Shown here: positions 41,990 through 51,650 of the stretch, piece by piece
Layout of the letters: every line of letters begins with the position of its first letter
Numbering within the stretch: position 1 is the first letter of the stretch
From: Micromonospora luteifusca
GTDB lineage: Bacteria; Actinomycetota; Actinomycetes; Mycobacteriales; Micromonosporaceae
Direction of reading: 5' to 3'
Assembly (NCBI RefSeq): GCF_016907275.1
Contig: NZ_JAFBBP010000001.1
Span: 1,736,001 to 1,800,000 of the forward strand
DNA length: 64,000 nucleotides
The notes under the pieces: generated by a model
What the model was told of the DNA's origin: nothing
The model's database searches: none
Seen by the model: the letters and a program-made list of their open reading frames with translations, nothing else
Made by a program: the position numbers and the translations under genes

Positions 41990-42469
41990 ATGACCGATCC
42001 AGGCATCACTCCCGCGTCGGCCGCCGACGCGCTCGCCGAGATCCACGCCCGTCGCGACCAGGCAGTCACCGCCACCCTTGTCCCCCACTGGTACTGGCCT
42101 GCGGTGGGCGGGCTCATGGTCGCCTTCACCGCCGCCGTGGAGACCCGCCGGCCGTGGGCGGTGGCGGTCGGGTCGGTGGCGTACGCGATCGGCCTGGCCG
42201 CCGTCGTGGGCCGAGTCGTGGTGCGGCACCGGGCCCAGGTCCGCACCAGCCTCATCGGTGTACACGGCGCGGCCGCCATCACCGGTTACGTGCTCGCCCT
42301 GGTCGCGCTCAGCCTCGGCACCGGGTTCGCCGCCGAGGCGGCCGGCCTGGCCTGGCCCGCGACGATCGGCGCGGCCACCACCGCCGGCGCGATGACCGCC
42401 ACCGGGCTGCCGCTGATGCGCTACCTTCGCCGGGTGATGACCAACCGACCGCTTGGCGGCGGCCGGTGA
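41990..42469 (+). CDS. Four-helix membrane protein paired with a regulator
   Basis: This 159-residue protein starts with a hydrophilic segment (TPASAADALAEIHARRDQAVTAT) and then has four hydrophobic stretches at about 38-57, 62-80, 95-113 and 117-137. The ATG follows AAGGAG at a good distance. I do not recognise a named family, but the arrangement of a small membrane protein translationally coupled (GTGA overlap) to a small winged-helix regulator recurs widely in actinobacteria. A role in sensing or transporting an envelope-active compound is only a guess. Confidence 0.8.
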   Translation: MTDPGITPASAADALAEIHARRDQAVTATLVPHWYWPAVGGLMVAFTAAVETRRPWAVAVGSVAYAIGLAAVVGRVVVRHRAQVRTSLIGVHGAAAITGYVLALVALSLGTGFAAEAAGLAWPATIGAATTAGAMTATGLPLMRYLRRVMTNRPLGGGR

Positions 42470-42780
42470 GCACTCCCCGGTTCGACGAGCTGATCCACGC
42501 GCCGACCCGGCTGTCCCTGGTGAGCCTGCTCGCGGCCACCGAGTGGGCGGAGTTCCGCTACCTGCGCGAGCAGCTCGGGCTCTCCGACTCGGCGCTGTCC
42601 AAGCAGCTCACCACGCTGGAGCAGGCCGGATACGTGGAGATCCGCAAGAGCTTCGTCGGCAAGCGCCCGCGTACCTCGGTGACCCTGAGCAGCGCCGGTC
42701 GGGCGGCGTTCGACGGGCACGTGGCGGCGCTACAGGAAATCGTCGCCCGGTCGGGGCTCACCGTCCTGCCCGGCGGTTGA
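42466..42780 (+). CDS. Winged-helix transcriptional regulator (MarR/ArsR-like, HTH_34 type)
   Basis: This 104-residue protein is a single winged-helix domain: IHAPTRLSLVSLLAATEWAEF, recognition helix LSDSALSKQLTTLEQAGYVEI, wing GKRPRTSVTLSSAGRAAF. There is no sensor domain, metal motif or cysteine, so the signal may be a ligand bound at the dimer interface. The GTG start overlaps the stop of the membrane protein gene by four bases. Its likely operator is the palindrome pair at 41910-41968. It converges on the sugar ABC operon with a gap of 34 bases. Confidence 0.88.
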   Translation: MSTPRFDELIHAPTRLSLVSLLAATEWAEFRYLREQLGLSDSALSKQLTTLEQAGYVEIRKSFVGKRPRTSVTLSSAGRAAFDGHVAALQEIVARSGLTVLPGG

Positions 42781-42814
42781 CCACCGGCCCCGGCGGTCGT
42801 CCACAGCCAGCGGG

Positions 42815-43645
42815 TCAGCCCTTGACGGCGCCGGCCACCAGGCCGGAGACCATCCGGCGCTGCACCAGCAGGAAGAAGATGATGACCGGCAGGGTGAACA
42901 GGGTGGACGCGGCCATCACCGGCCCCCAGTTGGTGTCGTCGCGGCCGAAGAAGAAGGTCATCGCGACCGGCAGCGTGTAGCTCCCCTGATCGTTGATGAA
43001 CGTCAACGCGAAGATCAGCTCGTTCCACGCCGTGATGAAGGAGAAGATGCTGGTGGCGACCAGGCCGGGCGCGACCAGCGGAAGAAGGATCCGCCGGAAC
43101 GTCTGGGCCCGGCTGGCGCCGTCGATGGCCGCGGCCTCCTCCAACTCCTTGGGCACCGCGGCGACGAATCCGCGCAGCATCCAGACCGCGAACGGCAGCG
43201 AGAAACCGAGGTACGTGAGGATCAGGCTGGGCAGCGTGTTGTAGAGCCCCAACCGCTGGATCATCAGGAAGAGCGGGATGACCAACGCCTCCAGCGGGAT
43301 CATCTGCACCACCAGCAGCATGATCAGAAAGCTGGTCCGCAGCCGGAAGCGGAACCGGGCCACCGCGGTCGCGGCGAGCAGCGCGACCAGGCCGCTGAGC
43401 ACCACCGTGGAGATCGCGACCAGCGCGCTGTTGACGAAGAAGTCGAAGAAGCTGACGCCGGGGATCAGGTTGCCGGTCAGGATCTCCCGGTAGTGCGCCA
43501 GCGTCGGGTGGGTCGGCACCGGCTGCGGGGTGGCCGAGAAGATCTCGTTGCTCGGCTTCAGCGAAGTCGAGATCATCCAGTAGACCGGGAACGCCGCGAA
43601 GAGCGCGACCAGCAGCCCGGCGGCGTTGAGGGCGACCTTCTTCAC
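42815..43645 (-). CDS. Sugar ABC transporter permease, MalG type
   Basis: This 276-residue permease has six hydrophobic helices and the EAA loop ELEEAAAIDGASRAQTFRRILLPLVAPG, which docks to the ATPase. Motifs VYWMISTSLKPSNEIF and FFVNSALVAISTVVLSG are typical for the MalG/CUT1 group. It is the third gene of a binding protein-MalF-MalG operon read on the minus strand; its GTG overlaps the stop of the MalF-type gene (GTGA). The substrate is not deducible from sequence, but is probably an oligosaccharide. Confidence 0.94.
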   Translation of the reverse strand: MKKVALNAAGLLVALFAAFPVYWMISTSLKPSNEIFSATPQPVPTHPTLAHYREILTGNLIPGVSFFDFFVNSALVAISTVVLSGLVALLAATAVARFRFRLRTSFLIMLLVVQMIPLEALVIPLFLMIQRLGLYNTLPSLILTYLGFSLPFAVWMLRGFVAAVPKELEEAAAIDGASRAQTFRRILLPLVAPGLVATSIFSFITAWNELIFALTFINDQGSYTLPVAMTFFFGRDDTNWGPVMAASTLFTLPVIIFFLLVQRRMVSGLVAGAVKG

Positions 43646-44628
43646 GACTCGTCCTCCTGCCTGAGCACCATCCGTACGTAGAAGCCGGTGACCACCAGCA
43701 GGATCAGCGTGAGGATCACCGCGATGGCCGCGCCGAGTCCGTACTTCGGCGGCGGAGAAAACGCCTCGGCGTACGAGTAGATGGCGAGCATGAACGTCGG
43801 CCGGTCCTGGGTGCCGCCGGCCAACACGAACTGCTGGGTGAAGACCTTGAAGTCCCAGATGGTGGAGAGCACGATCAGGATCCCGAAGACCGGGCGCAGC
43901 AGCGGGAAGGTGATCTTCCAGAAGACCCGCCACGGGCTGGCGCCGTCCACCCGGGCCGCCTCGTGCAGCTCGCTCGGCACGCTCTTGAGACCGGCGAGCA
44001 CGCTCACCGCGATGAACGGGAACGAGTGCCAGACCACCACCAGGGTGAGGATGGCGAAGAAGAGCAGTGGCGAGTTGAACCAGCCGTACCCGGTCCAGTC
44101 GCTACGACCGAACAGGCCGTTGGAGAGCCCGTCCGGCAGCGCGTTGAACAGCCAGGTGACGAGGCCGCTCGTGTCGTCGAAGATCCACTTCCAGACGATG
44201 GTGCCGGTCAGTGCCGGCGTGGCCCACGCGAGCATCACGCAACTGGCCACGAAGGTCGCCATCTTGCGGCCGAGCCGGTTGAGCAGCAGCCCGACCAGCG
44301 TGCCGAGGATCATCGTGAGCAGCACGTTGGCCGCGGCGAACAGCACCGTGTTGCGCAACACGGTCAGGAAGAACGGATCGGAGAGGATGTCGGCGTAGTT
44401 GCCCAGCCCCACCCACGGCCACTCTCGGTCGCCGCGCAGTTGCCGGACGCTGTTCAGCCGGTAGAAGGACATCGCCACCACCTGGCCGAGCGGCCAGAGC
44501 AGCAGCACCCCAATGATCACCAGTGCGGGCAGGAGCAGCAGGTAGGGCAGGCGGTCCACCCGGCGACGCCGCCGCGCGGGGGTCTCCCGCGCGGCGGCCG
44601 CCTCCGGCACCTCGGTCAGCGTGGTCAC
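43642..44628 (-). CDS. Sugar ABC transporter permease, MalF type
   Basis: This 328-residue permease begins with a basic cytoplasmic stretch (RETPARRRRRVDRLPY) and has six hydrophobic helices with the EAA loop ELHEAARVDGASPWRVFWKITFPLLRP. It pairs with the MalG-type permease to form the channel. The GTG start overlaps the stop of the binding protein gene. No ATPase gene is in the operon; CUT1 importers of actinomycetes often share one ATPase (MsiK/UgpC type) encoded elsewhere, so that would be needed here. Confidence 0.94.
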   Translation of the reverse strand: MTTLTEVPEAAAARETPARRRRRVDRLPYLLLLPALVIIGVLLLWPLGQVVAMSFYRLNSVRQLRGDREWPWVGLGNYADILSDPFFLTVLRNTVLFAAANVLLTMILGTLVGLLLNRLGRKMATFVASCVMLAWATPALTGTIVWKWIFDDTSGLVTWLFNALPDGLSNGLFGRSDWTGYGWFNSPLLFFAILTLVVVWHSFPFIAVSVLAGLKSVPSELHEAARVDGASPWRVFWKITFPLLRPVFGILIVLSTIWDFKVFTQQFVLAGGTQDRPTFMLAIYSYAEAFSPPPKYGLGAAIAVILTLILLVVTGFYVRMVLRQEDES

Positions 44629-45911
44629 TTGGCGTTGAGGATGCTTTCCATCTCACCGGCCGCATCGGCGGTAGCCTTCTCGACCGTCTTCTGACCCTTC
44701 ATGACCGAGCTGTTCATCGCCTGGGTCACCGTCTTGGTCCGGCTGACCTCCACCCACTTCGGGGTGAGCGGCGTGAGCTTCGTGTTCTGCATGGTGGTGG
44801 CGAACGCCGCCATCACCTTGTCATTGGCGTACGTGTCACCAGCGACCAGATCCTGGTAGACCGGGAAGAAGCCGAGGCTGCTCGCGAAGCTCTGCGCGTT
44901 CTTCTTGTTCAGCAGCACCGTCAGGTAGTCCCAGGCCAGGTCCTGGCGCTCGCTGTCCTTCCAGATCGCCACATCCGAGCCGCCGGCGAAACCGGGTGCC
45001 GCCTTGCCGTCCGGGCCGGGGATCGGGAACGTACCCCAGACCTTCTCGATCTCGGGGTTGTCCTTCTTGATGGCGGCCTGCTGCCAGCTGCCGGCGAACG
45101 CCATCGCCGCCTTGCCGGTGGCGAACTGGGTGCGTGCGTCGATCTCGTTCCAGCCCGCCGCTGCCGGCGGGGCCACCTTGTGGACGGTCACCAGGTCGGT
45201 CCAGAACTTGACGGCCCGCTGCGCCTCGGGCGTGGTGTAGCCGGACTTCCAGGTGCCGCCCTGGTTGCTGGCGATCTCGCCGCCGGCACCCCAGAGGAAG
45301 GAGTAGAAAGGCAGCTCGGAGTTACCCGGCAGGGCGATGCCGTAGGTGCCCTTCTTCTTCGCCTGCACGGCCTTGGCCACCGTGACCAGATCGTCCCAGG
45401 TCTTCGGCGGCTGAACGCCCGCCTCGGCGAACCAGTCCGTGCGGTAGTAGATCGCCCGGACGCCCGCGTACCACGGCACGCCGTACTGCTTGCCGTCGAG
45501 CTGCGCGTTGCGCACCAGGTCGGGCAGCAGGTCCTTGCTGTCGGCCCAGCCACCCATCCGCCCGCTCACGTCGGCGAGCGCCTCCTGGGCAGCCCAGCCC
45601 TGAGTCTCGGTGTTGCCCAGCTCGGTGACGTCCGGCCCCTCGCCCCCGGCGAGCGCGGCCTGGAACTTCTTGGGCGCCTCGAGCCAGGGAATGTACTGCA
45701 CGACCACGTCGGTGTCGGGGTGCTTCTGGCGGAACTCGGCCTCGACCCCGTCGAGGAAGGAGTTCTGCGCGTCGCCGCCCTCGCCCATCATCCAGACCGT
45801 GAGCTTGCTGTCGTCGGCCGCGTCCTCACCGGAACCCCCGCAACCGGTCAGCACCATCGCGGCCGAGGCCACCATGGCGGTGACCGGGGCCAGCCGCTTC
45901 CACCTGTTCAC
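44625..45911 (-). CDS. Extracellular sugar-binding lipoprotein of a CUT1 ABC importer
   Basis: This 428-residue lipoprotein has a signal peptide with lipobox LTGC (Cys24) and the solute-binding family 1 fold: KLTVWMMGEGGDAQNSFLDGVEAEF, GEGPDVTELGNTETQGWAAQ, YGVPWYAGVRAIYYRTDWFAEAGVQPPKTWDDL and GSWQQAAIKKDNPEIEKVWG. It captures the sugar and delivers it to the two permeases. The GTG start follows GAGGGGAG. A palindrome-like AT-rich site lies 50-70 bases upstream. Confidence 0.95.
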   Translation of the reverse strand: MNRWKRLAPVTAMVASAAMVLTGCGGSGEDAADDSKLTVWMMGEGGDAQNSFLDGVEAEFRQKHPDTDVVVQYIPWLEAPKKFQAALAGGEGPDVTELGNTETQGWAAQEALADVSGRMGGWADSKDLLPDLVRNAQLDGKQYGVPWYAGVRAIYYRTDWFAEAGVQPPKTWDDLVTVAKAVQAKKKGTYGIALPGNSELPFYSFLWGAGGEIASNQGGTWKSGYTTPEAQRAVKFWTDLVTVHKVAPPAAAGWNEIDARTQFATGKAAMAFAGSWQQAAIKKDNPEIEKVWGTFPIPGPDGKAAPGFAGGSDVAIWKDSERQDLAWDYLTVLLNKKNAQSFASSLGFFPVYQDLVAGDTYANDKVMAAFATTMQNTKLTPLTPKWVEVSRTKTVTQAMNSSVMKGQKTVEKATADAAGEMESILNAK

Positions 45912-45960
45912 GCCAGTTCTCCCCTCGCGCCGCCTGGAACTAACCTTCTCCGCCGCACCT

Positions 45961-45982
45961 TAGTACGAAGAATTCCTTTACG
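45961..45982 (-). promoter_or_regulatory. Operator/promoter candidate for the sugar ABC operon
   Basis: An AT-rich island, tagtacgaagaattccttta with flanking cg, lies 50-71 bases upstream of the binding-protein start and contains an imperfect palindrome around gaattc. On the minus strand a possible -10 (ctaaggt) overlaps its end. Sugar importers of this class are often controlled by LacI or ROK repressors at such sites; no regulator gene is adjacent. Confidence 0.45.
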
Positions 45983-46076
45983 ACAGTGGGCGGGGCGGGG
46001 CGAAATCCTGGCGACCGTACCGCAGAGGCCCGACGAGCGGCGCCATCGCATCGGGCCGAAGTTGGGCACTTCGCAC

Positions 46077-46110
46077 GAAAGAGCGCCCGGCCAGGGCCGG
46101 GCGCTCTTTC
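46077..46110 (-). terminator. Terminator of the first GlsB gene
   Basis: Arms gaaagagcgcccggc (46077-46091) and gccgggcgctctttc (46096-46110) form a perfect 15-bp stem with a 4-base loop, 50 bases downstream of the GlsB copy 1 stop. It could also stop read-through toward the sugar operon region. Ends in a short T/A-run. Confidence 0.9.
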
Positions 46111-46160
46111 CAGTAGTGCGGTCTTGCCAGTCCTGCTGTCCCGCAGGTGATGCCAGGTCG

Positions 46161-46445
46161 TTATCGGGTGATGCTGCGGCGGCGACCCACACCAGCCACC
46201 AGCGCGACCGCGATGGCCGCAACGACGACCTGCACCAGCAGCTCGCCCCAGTCCACACCGTTCGTCTCGGTGGCGATACCGATGGCCCGCGCCAGCACGG
46301 TGCCCAGCAGAGCCGCGCCGACACCGATCAACAGGTGCAGCCAGATCGGCATGTTCTGCCGGCCCGGGACGACCAGGCGGCCGAGCGCGCCGACGATGAG
46401 ACCAACAACGATCGCAGTGATGATGCCCCACACGGTGAGCTCCAC
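46161..46445 (-). CDS. GlsB/YeaQ/YmgE-type stress membrane protein, copy 1
   Basis: This 94-residue protein has three hydrophobic helices at about 3-23, 35-56 and 70-87, with a GRLVVPGRQNMPIWLHLLIG loop that marks the transglycosylase-associated/GlsB group. Members are linked to acid, osmotic and general stress and have no known enzyme activity. The start is the second GTG (46445): AAGGAGG lies six bases upstream and would be unusable for a GTG at 46451. It is nearly identical to the copy at 47065, and both have the same upstream DNA. Confidence 0.93.
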   Translation of the reverse strand: MELTVWGIITAIVVGLIVGALGRLVVPGRQNMPIWLHLLIGVGAALLGTVLARAIGIATETNGVDWGELLVQVVVAAIAVALVAGVGRRRSITR

Positions 46446-46508
46446 GGCCACCCTCCTTCAAGAATGTCTGACACACACGATCTGTGTGCTTCCTGTCGTG
46501 ACCGCTAA

Positions 46509-46534
46509 ATGCCCGCCCCACCGAAAATCCAAAC
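46509..46534 (-). promoter_or_regulatory. SigB-type promoter candidate of GlsB copy 1
   Basis: On the minus strand GTTT, 16 bases, then GGGCAT resemble the SigB-like stress promoter pattern GTTT-N14-17-GGGTAT. The same arrangement with the same spacing is kept upstream of copy 2. It lies about 65-90 bases upstream of the GTG start. A short inverted repeat (cacacacgatctgtgtg) lies between promoter and start. Confidence 0.6.
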
Positions 46535-46703
46535 CGACTCCAGCCACCAAACGATCACGACTCGGCCGACAAGAACACGTCCCACCGCCCACCCCGCAGC
46601 CCTCGCACCCCCGCAGAGGCAACGACGACCGAGACGACGAGCCACCGAGACAGCAGGAGCGACGGCCCGCCGGCCCAGCGGTGCGATCAGGCCACCGGGC
46701 CAT

Positions 46704-46785
46704 GTGATCAACACGAGGTCGCCGATGTTGCGGCATCAGGCCGCAGAGACACCCCCACATCGCCGAAGTTGAGTGGATCACGGTG
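46704..46785. repeat. Palindromic repeat element, family A copy 2
   Basis: The segment gtgatcaac ... gtggatcac has matching ends and contains gaggtcgccgatgttgcggc and acatcgccgaagttgagtgg as inverted cores, so it folds into a long imperfect hairpin. The core tcgccgatgttgcggcatc is shared with the elements at 13855, 46848 and 54004. Confidence 0.75.
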
Positions 46786-46847
46786 GGGCGCGCGCCAGGC
46801 CGACCTGACGAGGCCCGACCTTGTGACCACTCAGGACGCCGGATCGG

Positions 46848-46940
46848 GAGATCAACACCAGATCGCCGACATTGCGGCATCACACCCACAAGGACACCCC
46901 CAGTTCGCCGAAAGGGAGCGGAGCCGGTCACGGTGATCCG
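46848..46940. repeat. Palindromic repeat element, family A copy 3
   Basis: Begins with gggagatcaacaccagatcg, holds the core gatcgccgacattgcggcat, and ends cagttcgccgaaagggagcg then ggtcacggtgatcc. It is more diverged than copy 1 and lies about 145 bases from copy 2 in the same orientation, both between the duplicated GlsB genes. Confidence 0.7.
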
Positions 46941-46995
46941 GCGCGCCGGAGGCACCCGACTGGCACCGCGACCGACCACCGCCGGGACAAACGCC

Positions 46996-47029
46996 GATGG
47001 GCGCCCGACCTGCCGGTCGGGCGCCCATC
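46996..47029 (-). terminator. Terminator of the second GlsB gene
   Basis: Arms gatgggcgcccgacc (46996-47010) and ggtcgggcgcccatc (47015-47029) form a perfect 15-bp stem with a 4-base loop, 36 bases downstream of the copy-2 stop. It has the same design but a different sequence from the copy-1 terminator. Confidence 0.9.
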
Positions 47030-47064
47030 CGGGGTGTTGCGGTGGTACGTGGTAGTGCTCGCTG

Positions 47065-47349
47065 TTATCGGGTGACGCTGCGGCGGCGACCCACGCCAGC
47101 CACCAGCGCGACCGCGATGGCCGCAACGACGACCTGCACCAGCAGTTCGCCCCAGTCCACGCCGTTCGTCTCGGTGGCGATGCCGATGGCCCGCGCCAGC
47201 ACGGTGCCCAGCAGAGCCGCGCCGATGCCGATGAGCATGTGCAGCCAGATCGGCATGTTCTGTCGGCCGGGGACGACCAGGCGGCCGAGCGCGCCGACGA
47301 TGAGACCAACAACGATCGCAGTGATGATGCCCCACACGGTGAGCTCCAC
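47065..47349 (-). CDS. GlsB/YeaQ/YmgE-type stress membrane protein, copy 2
   Basis: This 94-residue protein differs from copy 1 by only three residues (LHMLIGIG for LHLLIGVG, and RRRSVTR for RRRSITR), with three helices and the same loop. Its GTG at 47349 follows AAGGAGG. DNA identity extends upstream through the leader and promoter to about 47440, so a block of about 390 bases was duplicated in tandem with a 900-base offset. Both copies keep a terminator of their own. Dosage or differential expression could be the benefit; the presence of the palindromes between copies suggests a route for the duplication. Confidence 0.93.
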   Translation of the reverse strand: MELTVWGIITAIVVGLIVGALGRLVVPGRQNMPIWLHMLIGIGAALLGTVLARAIGIATETNGVDWGELLVQVVVAAIAVALVAGVGRRRSVTR

Positions 47350-47413
47350 GGTCGTCCTCCTTCAAAGAATGTCTGACACACACGATGTGTGTGCTTCCTG
47401 TCGTGACCGCTAA

Positions 47414-47439
47414 GTGCCCGGCTCGCCGAAAACCCAAAC
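47414..47439 (-). promoter_or_regulatory. SigB-type promoter candidate of GlsB copy 2
   Basis: GTTT, 16 bases, then GGGCAC on the minus strand, the same layout as the copy-1 promoter with one -10 base changed. The preserved elements in otherwise drifting DNA (spacers differ at several positions) support function. Between it and the start lies the inverted repeat acacacacgatgtgtgt. Confidence 0.6.
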
Positions 47440-47821
47440 CGACTCACCTCAGAGGACAGGGCCAGGCATCAATGCCAAACGCGTGCGTCGGTTGGCGCGG
47501 GAGCGCGTCCACACAGGTAGGAGCCCATCTCGTCGCCCCTTTTCAGCCCACGACGACGCCCCAAAAAAATCCGCCGCCGCGGTCACGCCACCGCCCTCAG
47601 CAGCCAGCCTGCACCCATGACGGGCCGACCGGCCGGCCGAGGCAGACGCGCCGAGGGGACCAGTCGAGGCAGCCCGACCGAAGCAGACCGACCGAGCAAA
47701 CGGGCGCCGAGGAGACCCGCCGAGAGGGCCGACCACCGGGTGCCGGGCCACACGGACCACCTGACCGCACAGATCGACCGCACGGAAGGCAACGGCACCA
47801 ACGGACGACACCGAAGGGCGG

Positions 47822-47968
47822 CCACACCAACAGACGGCCACACCAACAGGGGCGGCCACACACCAACAGACGGCCGCGCCAACGGGGCGACCGCACCAAC
47901 GGGGCGACCACACCAACAGACGGCCACACCAACAGGGGCGGCCACACACCAACAGACGGCCGCGCCAA
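47822..47968. repeat. 61-bp direct repeat with 86-bp period, upstream of lepA's end
   Basis: A 61-base unit starting ccacaccaacagacggccac occurs at 47822-47882 and again at 47908-47968 with almost no change, and shorter parts (caccaacagacggcc, caacggggcgacc) recur inside and between. The whole gene-free stretch 47450-48001 is built from A/C/G-rich low-complexity sequence on the plus strand. Long frames through it read as Thr/Gly/Asp/Arg repeats and have no start signals. Confidence 0.8.
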
Positions 47969-48001
47969 TGGGACGGCCGCGCCGAAGGGCAGTGGGCGGA
48001 G

Positions 48002-49879
<1,878 letters not shown>

Positions 49880-49993
49880 AGCGGTCCGTTCTGGTCGGCT
49901 GACGTGAACAGGCCGGCGCGCCGCCGACCCCCTCTATGTTCCCACGCCGCCGGGGTGCGCCCGCTGCGCGGGCGACGGATCGACCCGCGGCCC

Positions 49994-50530
49994 TCACTCC
50001 ACCGGCGGCTCGACGAAGAGCGCGGCGAGTCGCGGCAGCCGACGACGCGCCTCCTCCTCGTCGTCGAAATCCCAGAAGTCGTTGAGGTCCGGCGTGCGCA
50101 CCGGGTCGCGGTCCGCCGGCAGTTCGGTCGCGGTGGCCTTGCGGTACGCGTCCCAGGGCACCGACAACATCTGCTCGGCGGAGAACTCCTCGCCGCTGAG
50201 CGAGGCCGCCCGCACCTGGGGCAACTCGGCCAGGGAGTCCGGTTCCGCGACCGCGCGGGCGAAGACCGCCCGTCCCTGGGTCATCAGCCAGCCCCGGAAG
50301 TGCTCGAAGCCGTCGGCCGAGGCGCCACCGTTGATCAGGTACGCCGCACCCCAGAGGTCCGCCTTGTGCGAGGCGGCCAGCACCCGTGTCTGATGACGGG
50401 CGTACCCGATGATGTCCTCCGGGTCGCGCTCGGCGAGCAGCGCGACGGCCCGCGCGGCGACCGGGCCGGGCTCACCCCCGCCGCCGGCCCGAGCCTGGTC
50501 GATCAGCTGCCAGAAGTCCTCGGTCCTCAT
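49994..50530 (-). CDS. DUF4240 domain protein
   Basis: This 178-residue protein matches the DUF4240 group: FWQLIDQARAGGGGEPGPVAARAVALLAERDPEDIIGYARH at the start, LWGAAYLINGGASADGFEHFRGWLMTQGRAVFARA in the middle, and an acidic C-terminus. Only its domain name is known; many actinobacterial genomes carry one or more copies, some of them near antitoxin- or immunity-like genes. The ATG at 50530 starts the usual MRTEDFWQLID. It is divergent from the phosphotransferase gene with about 60 bases between the starts and on the same strand as lepA. Confidence 0.9.
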   Translation of the reverse strand: MRTEDFWQLIDQARAGGGGEPGPVAARAVALLAERDPEDIIGYARHQTRVLAASHKADLWGAAYLINGGASADGFEHFRGWLMTQGRAVFARAVAEPDSLAELPQVRAASLSGEEFSAEQMLSVPWDAYRKATATELPADRDPVRTPDLNDFWDFDDEEEARRRLPRLAALFVEPPVE

Positions 50531-50591
50531 GGGTTGGCAGTCTGGCAGTGTCGCCGTGCGTCGCGCACGTACCCCGGGGCAGCATGGTGGG

Positions 50592-51578
50592 GTGTCTCCT
50601 CCCCCGCTGCCGCCGGTGCCCTACCACGCGAGCGCGCTGCGCCCGTCGTGGCCGACGTTGCCGGCGGCGCTGCGGGCCGCGGTCGGCGAACGGCTCGGTG
50701 CGCCGGTGGTCACCGCCCGGGTCGCGGGCGCGGGGTTCACCCGGGGGTTCGCCGCCGTGCTCGAGACGGCCGACGGCGGCCGGGCCTTCGTCAAGGCGGC
50801 ACCCGCCGTCGAGCAACCGCATCTGGTCGACTGGTACGCCCGAGAGGCCGCGATCCTGGACCGGCTGCCGGTGGCCCTGCCGGCGCCCCGCCCCCGGTGG
50901 ACCCTTTACGAGGCCGGCTGGTTCGTGCTCTGCACCGACGCCGTCGACGGCCACACCCCGCGCCTGCCCTGGGTGGCCGGCGAGTTGGACGCCACCCTCA
51001 CCGGGTGCGCGGAGGTCGCCGCCGCCCTGGCCGACCCGCCGGCGGAGCTGACCGCGCTGGGTCTGCCGCACCTGGCCGACCTGGCCCGCTCGGACATCCT
51101 GTGGTGGGAGGAGGTCGCCGCGGGTCGCGAGCCGACCCCACCGCTGCCGCCACCGGCACTGGGCCGGCTGCCCGAGCTGGTGGCGCTGGAGTCGCGCCTC
51201 CCCCGGTACGCCGCCGGGGTGACCGGCCTGATCCACGGCGACCTGCGGGTCGACAACGTGCTGATCGACGCGGACGGCCGAGCCTGGTTCTGCGACTGGA
51301 CCTGGGTCTGCTCCGGGCCGGCCTGGTTCGATCTGGCCGGCCTGCTGCTCACCGCGTACGCCAGCGGACTGGACGCGGACCGGCTCTTCGCCGCGCACCC
51401 GGCGACCGCGGGAGCACCCCCCGACGCGCTGGACGCGACCCTGGCCGCGTTGGCGGGCTACTACCTCACTGGGGCCGCGGCGGCACCGCCGACCGCCTCG
51501 CCGCACCTGCCCGCCCACCAGCGCTGGAGCGGTGAGCAGGCACTCGACTGGCTGGCTCGCCGGCAGGGCTGGGGGTAA
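50592..51578 (+). CDS. Aminoglycoside phosphotransferase (APH)-family kinase-like protein
   Basis: This 328-residue protein has the APH/choline kinase fold. The active-site loop is GLIHGDLRVDNVLID (HGDxxxxN), followed by WFCDWTWVCSGPAWFDLAG with the metal-binding Asp, and the N-terminal lobe has GFTRGFAAVLE and AFVKAAP for ATP binding. Many actinobacterial copies phosphorylate small hydroxylated molecules and are not resistance genes. Start: GTG at 50592. It lies between DUF4240 and rpsT, where a gene of this kind is not part of the core order, so it is probably an insertion. Confidence 0.88.
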   Translation: MSPPPLPPVPYHASALRPSWPTLPAALRAAVGERLGAPVVTARVAGAGFTRGFAAVLETADGGRAFVKAAPAVEQPHLVDWYAREAAILDRLPVALPAPRPRWTLYEAGWFVLCTDAVDGHTPRLPWVAGELDATLTGCAEVAAALADPPAELTALGLPHLADLARSDILWWEEVAAGREPTPPLPPPALGRLPELVALESRLPRYAAGVTGLIHGDLRVDNVLIDADGRAWFCDWTWVCSGPAWFDLAGLLLTAYASGLDADRLFAAHPATAGAPPDALDATLAALAGYYLTGAAAAPPTASPHLPAHQRWSGEQALDWLARRQGWG

Positions 51579-51650
51579 CCGGCGACCACGGCCGGGGGCG
51601 TAGTCTGGTCCCCGACGGGCCGGGTCCGTCCGCACGAAGGCCGAGCCGTT

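Larger units (their letters stand above)
46446..47064. other. Intergenic region between the GlsB copies
   Basis: This 619-base stretch holds the copy-1 promoter region, then GC-rich sequence without a credible gene, then two palindromic repeats (family A copies 2 and 3) and the copy-2 terminator. Frames seen in it on either strand read as Arg/Pro/Ser-rich low complexity and have no ribosome binding sites. Confidence 0.6.

Noticed and set aside
47822..47968. Possible CRISPR or repeat-protein gene in the tract with 86-base period
   Set aside because: Only two copies, interval also repetitive, no Cas genes, no ribosome binding site for the Thr/Gly/Asp-repeat reading frames.
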